Source: Rotaria macrura
Taxonomy: Eukaryota; Rotifera; Eurotatoria; Philodinida; Philodinidae
Length of the DNA: 64,000 nt
Direction of reading: 5' to 3'
NCBI GenBank assembly: GCA_900239685.1
Contig: OENT01000522.1
Coordinates: forward strand, 39,917-103,916
The notes under the pieces are model-generated. The model saw only the letters and a list, made by a program, of their open reading frames with translations. It had not been told where the DNA came from and ran no database searches. This document shows, in pieces, positions 51,201 through 61,133 of this stretch (its first letter is position 1; the number at the start of each line of letters is the position of its first letter). Both the position numbers and the translations under genes were made by a program.

Positions 51201-53071
51201 TATAACAGTTCGTCTTCCATCTTGTGTCGATGCTAATCATTTGCCACATTATCATTTGAATCGACGAGGTCAACATGCTGTAACACGAATATTGGGTGTT
51301 TTTGCTTATTATCATCCTGATATAACATGGGCACCATTACTTGCACCTATGACAGCTTTATTTTTACATTATATGACAGAAATCGATGCCTACGAATCTC
51401 TATTAATTCTAACAAGTAGTGATTATAAAATAATAACACAAACAGAAATACAATATCAATCATTAGCATTAGCATTTCGACAATTGTTACGTCGGCATTG
51501 TCGATCAGTCTATGAATATCTTACTAAACAACCACAGCAAGGAAATCTATTCGATGAATGGCTTTGGCTTATATTTGAACACTTACCATTTTCATATCTT
51601 GTACCAATCATTGATTGTGTTTTAATTGAAGATATGAAAGTTCTTATACGTATAAGTATGACACTGTATCATTTTTTTGTTAAATATGGTTCAAATCAAG
51701 CAGCAATACTAATGAAACCTCGACGACGTGATTCTATATTTCGACGAACAAAATCTACTCGTTATCCAGTACGTTTCGAAAATCAACTATCGGTATCATC
51801 ATCGTCGAATAAAACAAATATGAATGTTTATGAAAATTTAATTACTTACGTTCAACATTTTGATTTATCAATGGAAAAACTTTTCAAACATGCTTTTGGT
51901 ATATCACATTTACAACGAAAAGAAATTTTTCGTGCTATCGAGGTATGATTTTATTTAGTTTCCATTTACATAGATATATAGTTATGTATGCGTGTGTGCG
52001 TGTATAATAATGTTGAAATCCACGTTTATCGAAACGATGCTAGTATTTTTCATTAGAGATAATAAACTAGAAAAATCATAATATTTCCGATTGTAGTTTG
52101 ATTGAATGAGAGAAAAAGAAATGAGAAGTATCGCTTGAAACGAAATAGAATGCATTTTGTACGAGATAAATTTTACACCTTTTGAGAATAATAAACGAAA
52201 TATTTCATTACTAATGAATTCATGCACAATCTTTGCAGAGAGAGAGAGAGAGAAATAGTATCTGTCTAACGTCTTGTTATTATAAGATGTGAATATATTT
52301 ATTTCTTCATTGTAATTCTCAAGGATTTTTATTCAGATTTTCTCTGTTATCAAATAGCTTGAAGAAGAAAAAATCAAATTAGAACGTCGTCGTGTACTGC
52401 CACTTCTTCGTCGTTCATCATCAGCAGGTGATCAATGTGCTTTAAATTTAACATTAATACCAAAATCTATAATAAGTCGTCCAATTCATCATCAGAATTC
52501 AATGCCAATAATTATGATTCGTGAATTTGATACGACCACAGCAAGTCATTCAGATTTTGCATATATTTGGTCATTAATTCCAAGTCGTCTTGCAGATTTT
52601 CAACCTGAACGTATTTATTCGTCAAACATTCACGGTCGTCGTCTACAAACATTATACGATCATGTTGAATATCATGAATATTGTCTTATTATTATACGTA
52701 ATGAGCATCAACAAATATTTGGTGCGTTTTGTTCTGGACAATTAGCAAATCGTACAAAAACTCGAGGCTGGTTCGGTACAGGTGAATCATTTTTATTTAC
52801 ATTAAAGCCTGAACGACAAGTTTTTAAATGGGTCGGTTCTCAATCATCAATGAAAGGTAATACAAAAGCATACGAAGATTATTATATATATGCTGATAAT
52901 GAACGTTTACAAATGGGTGGTAGTGAAGAACCTCTTAATATTGGTTTAAATATTCACCGAGATTTAAACGAAGGTAGTACAAGAAAATGTGATACATATG
53001 CTAATAAACCATTATCAAGCTGCGAACATTTTCAAATAATGGAAATTGAAGTATTCGGATTTACGCGATGA
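48234..53071 (+). CDS. TBC1D24/Skywalker-like TBC-TLDc protein
   Basis: Synaptic-vesicle and endosomal trafficking protein; the family couples a Rab-GAP-like TBC domain to a TLDc domain. Three exons, 48234-48559, 51177-51942 and 52358-53071, give 601 residues. TBC-domain segments are FKQLFRLSHFNVSHESRSSL, HLPHYHLNRRGQHAVTRILG, DEWLWLIFEHLPFSYLVPII and DCVLIEDMKVLIRISM. TLDc segments are LQTLYDHVEYHEYCLIII, IFGAFCSGQLANRTKTRGWF, GTGESFLFTLKPE, GGSEEPLNIGLNIHRDLNEG and a C-terminal EIEVFGFTR. Start choice: the ATG at 48234 follows an acceptor-like site; an in-frame ATG at 48156 would add 26 residues without homology. Intron 1 is 2,617 bp and carries a GTTACC-rich inverted-repeat element. Intron 2 is 415 bp and ends with CAAATAG after a GA run. 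A two-domain TBC plus TLDc layout is specific to this family, so the call is firm. Confidence 0.92.
48560..51176 (+). other. Large intron 1 of the TBC1D24-like gene
   Basis: 2.6 kb with donor GTATGT and acceptor TTTTTCCTTAG. It contains the GTTACC element at about 49449-49632. The minus-strand frame 48945-49136 shows nothing recognisable. Confidence 0.75.
49449..49632. mobile_element. Short inverted-repeat element rich in GTTACC
   Basis: The left end TGGAAAGTTACCGTTACC and the reverse complement of the right end (TGGAAGTTACCATTAGC) form an imperfect terminal inverted repeat. Inside are several more GTTACC or GGTAAC motifs on both strands. The element is about 185 bp and non-coding. No convincing target-site duplication is seen, so the edges are approximate. 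Confidence 0.55.
51943..52357 (+). other. Intron 2 of the TBC1D24-like gene
   Basis: 415 bp, donor GTATGA, acceptor ATCAAATAG. Contains a short GA run at about 52238-52253. No coding signal. Confidence 0.75.
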
Positions 53072-54382
53072 AGAATTTTGTTTCGGATGTTTTATTTTAG
53101 ACAACTTATGTTTAAACATACATATATCGCCGAGTGTCGATAATGTTATGTATTGTGTATAGATGCAAGAGAAAAGACAACTAATACGAAGAACATGGTC
53201 TCTTGCATTGTATTATTGTGTGAATTTATCAGATCTTTTCTTTTTTTTCTTTTTCTTTTTGATTTTCCTTTTTCCTGTTTTTACTATGAAATACTTGAAT
53301 CATTTTAGATGATGATTCGAGTAAGATGTGTAACATTCGTACTTAAATATTTTTGTATATAAAGAATATAGATTGAACACATGAATTCGAAAAAAAAAAC
53401 TTTTTTTCTATGCTATTCATAATTGAAAATCATATCTAATTTTTATTTTCAACATATGAACATCAAATATAATAACAGAATAATCAATGGTAAAGTGAGT
53501 GTAATTTCCTGTTTTTTATTATCAATTTTAATAAGTATTAGAAGTATTTCTTCAGAAATCTGTTCAGTTCTTCTAGAAGACAATCTACGAATGAATATGA
53601 ATCTAGTTTTGAGGACTTGGACATGCATGTCACTCTAGATATGAATGAATAGAAGATACGTATTAACATTGACATCCGAATTCTTACAAGAGTCAATCGA
53701 CAACGTTGATTAATCATTTTTATTTTGAATTTAGACTGGCTATTTTTCGAGAAAATTGACTTCATACGTGTTACTATCGAATCTCTTTCGTCCATTCAAA
53801 TTCAATTTATTGTATGTTTATGTTAAATAGCAAAGAAAATCTTAACAACAATAGAAGATTGTGACAGTACGAAGCGATATAAAGACTTATTGAATACGAA
53901 TGAGGATGATCTACATAGCCTGGGGAGACGGTAGAAAAAGAGATTTTCATATCCAGTCTGATGAAAATATATAATTAGATGAAGATATAATTTCTATTTT
54001 AAACCTAAAATCAAGAGCAGAAAATACGATCTTATCATGAGAATAAGATTTCACATAGCCTCTGTTGTTGCTACGAAACAATTCTACACAATAGTCTTGA
54101 GACTTAATTTAAAATTTGTTAAGTGCAAAAGAAATTCAAGGAACATGACTGAGCAATTTCAATTGTATGAATGATCTAAATTCGATAGCTATGTCATGTG
54201 TTAATGGTCACGTCGAACCAACTGATTGAACAGCAAATAGAAAAGTATGCTTGATATCATGTTACAAATCGTATCTGTGAGTATGCATAGTCAAACAGAG
54301 TCTGAAAGACAACGAAAAACAAAGAAGAAAAAAATGAACAGTTAATGTTCATCATATATTCATCTCATTTATCGCACAGACA
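53072..54382. other. Intergenic, TBC1D24-like to LRR gene
   Basis: 1.3 kb with a T/C-rich tract after the TBC1D24-like stop (about 53235-53280) and no frame carrying recognisable motifs. The opposed short frames at 53423-53795 overlap each other and are judged spurious. Confidence 0.6.
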
Positions 54383-55489
54383 ATGTATAGAGTACATCAA
54401 CATCTCATTTTTCTTTGTTTTTTATTTACTTTAACACAGTCTACAAATGTTTCTTCGTGTATTTCGAATACACCTTGTAAATGTCTTCTAACTCAACATT
54501 CGTTTACACTTACAAATTGTTCACATTCATTACCTGATTTACCAATATTTAATTCTAATACATCAATAAATATAACGAAAATTCTCGCACTTTATGCTTT
54601 AATTCGTTGGCCATCAAATATATGTAAATATTCAAATATTCAAATACTTGATTTAAGTGGCTCTTATTTTGATTCGCAATATATTGATTTATCATGTTTA
54701 TCTGAATTGATGCATTTAAATTTAAGTAATACAAGAATGAAAAAAATTCCATATTTTCGAAAGTACTTCTTACGAAACTTACAACTTCTTGATTTATCGA
54801 ATAATCAAATAGAGATTCTCGATGCCAATCATTTTCGTTCATTAAATAGTTTAAGAATATTAATCATAGATCATAATCCAATAAGAAAACTTGAATATTT
54901 CGAATATTTACTGAGCTTATCAAACCTTGAATATATGAATGTAATATCGTCAAGTTCAATTACAACTATAGAAACAACATTCACAGTCACACATTGGATA
55001 AATCTTGCTCATAAATGGAATAATACGAATAAATCATTACGTATTCGTACAAATGCATTTTCATTACAAACAATATTACCAGATTCTGATCGATTTTATC
55101 TTGTATCATTAGATTTAATGAAAATTATTTTAAAAAAATTATCAAATTCAACATTGACGAATTTATTTTCTACACCGAAATGTAACTGTTTTGAACTTCG
55201 TAATTATCAACGGATATTTTCCTTTAATTATGATCATAAAAATTTATCACCATTATTTCAATCGACAACTTGTCTCATGCCGAATGGTGTTATACACGCA
55301 CGTTTATTTGATCATCGGACATTTACTGATTTAAATTGTTCATCGGTAGACAAAACTATTCGTCACGTTACTACTACTACTACTACTATTGCTCCTGCTA
55401 CTAATATTCGAAACTCATGTTCAGCTTTAGATTGTCGTCTATTTATTCATTTTTGCATATTTTATTTGTTATTATCTTATGAAAAATAA
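54383..55489 (+). CDS. Secreted, probably GPI-anchored leucine-rich repeat protein
   Basis: Single-exon frame of 368 residues. An N-terminal signal peptide (HLIFLCFLFTLTQSTNVSS) precedes a Cys-rich cap (CISNTPCKCLLTQHS). At least three or four LRRs follow: IQILDLSGSYFDS, LMHLNLSNTRMKKIP, LQLLDLSNNQIEILDANHF, LRILIIDHNPIRKLEYFEYL. A C-terminal Cys-containing cap (CNCFELRNYQ, CLMPNGV) and a Thr-rich stalk encoded by an ACT array come next. The protein ends in a hydrophobic stretch (LFIHFCIFYLLLSYEK) that suits GPI attachment or membrane anchoring. Extracellular recognition or adhesion is the usual role of such proteins; no specific family is recognised. It is the only multi-domain gene in the window without an intron. 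Its stop overlaps the end of the convergent peptidase gene by 13 bp. Confidence 0.82.
   Translation: MYRVHQHLIFLCFLFTLTQSTNVSSCISNTPCKCLLTQHSFTLTNCSHSLPDLPIFNSNTSINITKILALYALIRWPSNICKYSNIQILDLSGSYFDSQYIDLSCLSELMHLNLSNTRMKKIPYFRKYFLRNLQLLDLSNNQIEILDANHFRSLNSLRILIIDHNPIRKLEYFEYLLSLSNLEYMNVISSSSITTIETTFTVTHWINLAHKWNNTNKSLRIRTNAFSLQTILPDSDRFYLVSLDLMKIILKKLSNSTLTNLFSTPKCNCFELRNYQRIFSFNYDHKNLSPLFQSTTCLMPNGVIHARLFDHRTFTDLNCSSVDKTIRHVTTTTTTIAPATNIRNSCSALDCRLFIHFCIFYLLLSYEK
55366..55389 (+). repeat. (ACT)n repeat encoding poly-Thr
   Basis: Trinucleotide array near the 3' end of the LRR gene, giving about seven Thr residues in the predicted juxtamembrane stalk. Confidence 0.8.
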
Positions 55490-57221
55490 GGATTAAAATA
55501 ATTATTGAAGGGGTTAGAATAGCCATAGTTTTGTCCATATGGTTGATTTGGACTGAACAGGAGTGGCGAAGGAAATCGATTGTTAAAAATATTTTGATCA
55601 TTATTCATAAATTGACCAAAACCTGGATAGCCGCCAGCAGCAAAGTCAACTAAAAGCAGAGAGTATATTATTGAGTGTATATATCTCGTTTGTTTTTGTT
55701 ACTTACAATTATTTCGTTCTTGAAATTGATCGTCCCTTGAAAAAGAACTGCTCTTACGACGGGAATGACCTGTGAATCACAAATGCTTTTCGAATTGTTC
55801 ATCAGTAAAATGATGATATTGCTTTACCTCTGTGTGATCGATGAGGATGATCATCGTTGTAATTTTGCCAATAGTTATATCCTTAGAAGAAATCATAATT
55901 ACAGAATAAGAAAATAACTTAGTAAACAAACCTGCAGAGTTTTGATATTGATTCCAAGGATTTTCAAAACTGTGTCGTCGATTATGATCATCTTTTCTTT
56001 TTCTTCGATGATCATGATCATCAGACTCGTCATCTTCCGAATCGTCATCTTCATCAAATGATTCAATATACAGATTATTGTCATCGAAACTATTGTTATT
56101 AAAACTATTATATCTATTAACACCTGAATAATTAATCGTATCATAATCATCCCAATGTTCTCGTCCAAAATTATTGGTAGTTAATTTACGAATAGTCCAA
56201 ATATCAAAACATAACTTAGGATTTGTTAAATATTCATAAGGTATATAACAATATCCTTTATCACCCTAGGAGAATGTTAACTATTTCTGTGAACTTTGAA
56301 ATGCTTTTCATTTTTAGTTCTTACCCAACTTTCTCCCCAGGAATTTCTTACTATGAATGCTTTTGATTGATCACTATAGCCAACAGCTAATAATGCATGA
56401 CTACAAATATCAAGAAAACCAAATGAAGATTTTCTCTTCAATCACAAGTCTATAGATTAACCTTCCATGTGATTTTCGATTTTTTTCGAACATATTTGGC
56501 ATCGGTACAATGCCCTTTTTAGATGCTTTATCAAAGGAAGGATATAATTTTAAGCCAAAAGCAAATGGAAAACCTTGCGCTAGACAAGATTTCATTTCAT
56601 ATAAATTGATATCGATGTGAAATGCTTCGGTAATCCGATGATTTTGAGCTTCCCTATAAGCTTGATCACTTGGCTGCGTATTCACTCTAGATATATCATA
56701 TGGCCAAATAGATTCAAGACAAGTACCGTACTCTTCTAAGGCCTCAATGGCACTTGTCATAGTACAACCTGAATCGACAACTTTGCTTGATGTTTGTTCT
56801 TTAACTCGAGCATTATAATATATAAATAAACGACTAATATCAGTATCAAGTCCATTGGCTCTCTTAGTTAAATATTCATAAGCTCCTGATATTACAAAAT
56901 ATAAATAAATGTTATGCAACAAATGATATTCTCACCAGCAAGGCTATTCGCTGCACTAAATCAATCGATAAGACAAGTAAAACTATGATTTACACGTTCA
57001 AGATATATTTACCAACTGCCGATTTCCGATTGATCTTCAACAGGTGTCATATCTGATCGAAGATCGACTTTAGGTGGAAGTTGATCTGGACCATAGACAA
57101 TATGATCTCGAAAATATTGACATAATTTTCTTTGCTTTGGCAAGCGAGATGATGGCACTAGACCATTTAGTCGAAATTTTGTACAGTTTAGTTTATTTGT
57201 TAAAAAGGTTTTAAGTGGCAT
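55477..57221 (-). CDS. Bacterial-type C1 (papain-like) cysteine peptidase with disordered tail
   Basis: Papain-fold peptidase of the bacterial/large-DNA-virus type rather than the animal cathepsin type. Eight exons: 57221-57013, 56955-56936 (20 nt), 56885-56462, 56400-56325, 56265-55932, 55881-55828, 55769-55707, 55649-55477, giving 450 residues. The active-site Cys lies in EDQSEIGSCAANSLAGAYEY, matching the QGxxGSCTANA motif and not QGQCGSCWAFS. The Cys codon is split TG/T by intron 1. SRLFIYYNAR and KSCLAQGFPFAFG follow. The catalytic His is in SHGSHALLAVGYSD and the Asn in FIVRNSWGESWGDKGYCYIP. There is no signal peptide. After the domain (about residue 280) comes a disordered tail of about 170 residues: acidic (DEDDDSEDDESDDHDH), basic (RRKRKDDHNRRH), then Asn/Tyr/Pro/Gly-rich. 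Acquisition from a bacterium followed by intron gain is the inference. Confidence 0.88.
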
Positions 57222-57891
57222 CTTATTCTTCTCTTTTGATTAAATAAATTTTTAATTCCAAGCTGGAAAAAAATAAAGTTAAATCGTGTTGCATTCTTTC
57301 GTCATCATAATTATTACCTATTTTTATTGTAATATTGCTGTCTGTGAGTTCAAGTCTTGTGCATTTATATAAAACTGAATGTACCAATAAAAAATATGTT
57401 AGAATGCATATTATTAGAAAGAATGATTCATATGCAGGGGTGTAAATCAGTAGCGTTTGTTTTTATCTTTTCAACCGAAACTATATTATTCATTCTTGTG
57501 TATTAAGTAATACGGGATTTTTCATATTCATTAAAAATGGTGATTCACACTGAATTTAGTTTTGTGTTGGCAAAAGATAAGTATCAATCACTGAGATAGT
57601 GAGCATTATAAAAAATGAGCTGTACTCACATTATAATCTTCTATAGATCTTTCATCCAGTTTTTTTCAAGAGAATAAAAATAATCAATTTTATACCTGAT
57701 ACAGTCAACGAACGAACAATCACATTGAATGATTGAATCATCAAAGATGGGTTAGATCCTGTTCGATTATGTTGAACAAATATACGAGTATAGTCGTTGA
57801 AACTGTATTCGATTTACAAGCGTCATCAAAATGATTATATTTTTGATTGTACGTGACATAGAATTTTATTCATTTTCAATACCCTAGTCGA
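57222..57891. other. Peptidase 5' flank, no gene
   Basis: AT-rich upstream region with no recognisable coding segment. No promoter element stands out. Confidence 0.55.
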
Positions 57892-58253
57892 ACTTTTTTT
57901 TTGCAAGCGCATGCAATTCTTGACTTTCTTGATCAAGAAAGTCAAGAACTATGGACACATCTTGAGGCAAGACATTAGGCCATTTGGTGAGCTCAAGTTC
58001 TTAAACTTCTTGCTCGTGCGCTGGATATTCTTGTTCATACACTTGAATTTTTATCTAAGCGTTTATGTTATTAAAGAACTTTTTCAATTTTACGTTCAAA
58101 GTAACTCAACTTGTAATAAAAATGTATAGTTGCATTTTTTTTGTAACTCATGCAATCATTCAAGCGCTTGTCTTGAGCAAGAAAGTCATGCACTATGGAC
58201 ACATCTTGAGCTCAAATATTGGCAAGCGCATGAATAAAAAAGTTTCACTAGGG
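57892..58253. mobile_element. Non-autonomous TIR element with TA target duplication
   Basis: The left end CCCTAGTCGAACTTTTTT and the reverse complement of the right end, CCCTAGTGAAACTTTTTT, form terminal inverted repeats. TA flanks both ends (57890-57891 and 58254-58255). Inside are a perfect 32-bp palindrome at 57917-57948 and a 33-bp near-identical direct repeat (57934-57966 and 58178-58210). GCAAGCGCATG occurs in the same orientation near both ends. No transposase frame is present. The TA duplication suggests mobilisation by a Tc1/mariner-type enzyme (inference). Confidence 0.8.
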
Positions 58254-60192
58254 TAGTAAATAGCAAGCCAACCCGTTTATACTACGGTTTTTGTTATGAA
58301 CCGGATCGACGATATGTGGATGAATATTGTTTTGATCAACCCTTCTTAAATGACACAAAAAGTTTAATACTACAGACTTTTTTTGAAAATATATCATTGA
58401 CTGCGTGTTGAATTACATATTTATTACGTGAAAGGGCTCATTAATGAATGCAAAACTAAGTCAATAGTTTTTTCTCGATTTCTTTCTCTAGAGATAAAGA
58501 AAACATGAAAAATTTTACATGTATTGTTTAATTAATCACTGATCTTAAAGTCCTACCAATCAAAATGAAACGTGAATGGCCGCAGGAATCCTATTTATTT
58601 CTACCGTTTTACATTTCATTTCTATGCTTGTAATCTTCTTCTAATATTGTAGGTGTTTTTAAAGATCTTAAGTGGATGTTCGTGTAACTAGTACATTGAT
58701 TCATTTAAACACAAGCACACACATTATTTAGATCGATTTGTCCGATCAGATAAAATAGTTTGAAATCGAGAACTATCTTTGTCAATCTGAAGAATGTAAT
58801 TGAGAATCAATATGTAACAAAAAGTTAACAATTATGATGAGTTTCAAACGGTTTTTTTTTCCATGTAAAAATAAAAAGGCGTTTAACGCATTGATTTTCA
58901 AAATTAACGAAACTTCAAGAAACATAATTCATGAAGTTTCGTTATATTACGTGAACGCATGAGAATTCGTGAATTTTTCACGAATTTTCATTCGTTAATA
59001 ACTTTTTAACAGTTACTAACACATTAAATGGTATGAAAAATCGTACCTATTTTCACGCGTGAAGTAATTTAACGCGTTTTTCCAAATGTTTGTCTGCCTG
59101 GGTAGTTGCTTAAAAAATGTGGAGAAGAAAGATTTATATATATATATATAAGCATAAATATTGTCATGTACAAATATTCGTTAAAAATAAAGCCAATTTA
59201 CTATGAAATATATCCTTTTCTTTTTTTAAATTTTACTCATTGTTTCAGCAATGAATTTACTAAGGATCCTTTCTTCAATTTAGGATACGACTTGAAAACA
59301 ATAAATGCAAGTTCTTCAGATGTTAATTGTTTTTTACATTAAAGATAACAATCGTAATAAACCCAGATTTTCATCTATGAAAGCGAATCAGATGCATTGC
59401 TTTCAATTGCACGAACTTATTTTAAATCACCATACTCACCTAAACTCATTTTAAATCATAAACTCACAATTCGTCGTTTCCCCCTTGCACTAGACTGAAA
59501 AGAAAAATGGTCATATTACCAATACAAGAAAGGTTTTGTGGAAGCTACGAAACCTAAAAAGACTCTGAATTTGTAAGGGTTCCGAATTTTGCAATGAACT
59601 CGAAACCCTTTTTTTCCAGTGTAAGGGCTACATGACTACGTCAAAATCTCAAAATCGAATATTTTCATGAAAATCCAGTTTTTTGAAGTTGGGAGTGGGA
59701 TCCCATGAAGTTGTTTTTAAATAAAATGTCTTTTCCAAGACAATACTGCCATTGACTAGGGTTAAGGTGGGAAAATCCTAATTGAGATAGCCATTAACAA
59801 GCCGCTTTGTTTACTTGCATTATGAAAATGATACTTGTACATAAAGAGCAGGAGGAGATTGTCTAAGAATAGTGGTCGTTTTAATTAACTTCGAAGCAAG
59901 ATTGCAAATCGGTTTTATCATAATTCAGAAAATTCATTCAATTCTTATTGAAAGTATGGCCTCTATGGATGAATGTTTCAAGAGAAGATGACAAGTGAAA
60001 TCAAAATTTTAGCTTCTCTGTTATCTTCTATTTTTCTTTGTTCCATACAGATATTTGTACATTCCAATTAGTTTGTTTTTAATTGCTGCTTTGCTTCATC
60101 TTATAATACGGAAAAAGGGTTATGACGTTCATACTGACTACCGTATCTTGTGAACTCTAAATATGTCAGTTACTTGAGAGGAGAACGAAGAT
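58254..60192. other. Intergenic with clustered hairpins
   Basis: No gene. It contains the multi-hairpin segment at 58878-59102 and a TA run near 59137-59150. The remaining sequence is unremarkable AT-rich DNA. Confidence 0.55.
58878..59102. repeat. Multi-hairpin segment ending in CCTGGG
   Basis: Contains a 12-bp perfect stem (AACGAAACTTCA with TGAAGTTTCGTT), a 10-bp stem around AATTCGTGAA and TTCACGAATT, and flanking GCGTTTAACGC and TTTAACGCG motifs. The right edge CCTGGGTA is the same as the right edge of the 40-kb foldback element. No matching left terminus was found, so this may be a truncated relative. Confidence 0.5.
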
Positions 60193-60194
60193 TA

Positions 60195-61131
60195 ATGGGT
60201 GCTCCATAATAAACGATCCAATTGTGTTTTGTTTTTTCAAGAAACCCAGAATCGTTTTCCAAGTAGCTACTCAATGCATTAGATATATAATTCCTAGTTA
60301 TACAAAATTGTGACCTTCACATTTCAAGAAGTATATTTTGCTGACGCTAAATTCAAAACACTAACATCTACTAAATTTTTCAATCGCGGCGATAAAAAAG
60401 CTGAAAAAGTGACAACAATTTTTTAATGATGGCTCCACTTAAATTTCAGAAACTCACAAAATTCTGCTTCAAATTTTATACACTTCAATGTATTTTTCAA
60501 AATTTTAGAATAGATATTTGGAACAAAAACGTTTGATTTAAACAATAGGAGAAATCCGAAAAATCAAAGCTTCCCCCGACAGACTTAGCTATCGTTGTTG
60601 CTTTATTCCATAAAGACTGAAAGTTTCATTTATTCAAGCTAACGTTTACGCCACTTATTGTAAATCAATTTCTTCATCTAATGTAATAAAAATCATCATT
60701 CCATGGACCAACTTCTGGTATTGGAAAAAATAATTTTCAAAAATCCATGCGAAAATAGAACTCGACGTTAACTCGAAATCTTTTTCTCAGAAACAAGAGT
60801 GGAAATTCCTTGTAAAGACTGAAGAAATATAGATCACGACATTCTGTGTCAATTTGTAAGAAATGCTTTATTTTTAGCATCAATTTAGATCAGCTATGAC
60901 AAGCATAAATTGATAGATATCAATAGAAAATAGGGTTTCACAGTTGGAATATTGAGTAGGTGTTATTATTTTCAGTTTTATTTCAACAAAAATAAACCTG
61001 TTTGAAAAATGAATTCCACAACTTTGTAGAACAATGAGTTCTCTATCGAATGAACTGCGTAGCTAATTACAAAATGATTCTGAGTCTCTTGAAAACAAGA
61101 ATAAGTGGGTCATTTATTATGGGGCACCCAT
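60195..61131. mobile_element. Long-TIR non-autonomous element (about 940 bp)
   Basis: The left end ATGGGTGCTCCATAATAAA and the reverse complement of the right end, ATGGGTGCCCCATAATAAA, match with one mismatch. The similarity continues imperfectly for roughly 100-150 bases inward on both sides (for example TTTTCAAGAAACCCAGAATC against TTTTCAAGAGACTCAGAATC). TA flanks both ends (60193-60194 and 61132-61133). The interior has no transposase-like frame. It looks like a Tc1/mariner-superfamily MITE or solo-internal-deleted element. Confidence 0.78.
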
Positions 61132-61133
61132 TA

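Noticed and set aside
54555-54842. 95-residue minus-strand frame
   Set aside because: Shadow of the LRR coding sequence.
55899-56168. 89-residue minus-strand frame
   Set aside because: Alternative frame over the acidic tail exon of the peptidase; the spliced frame is supported by phases on both sides.
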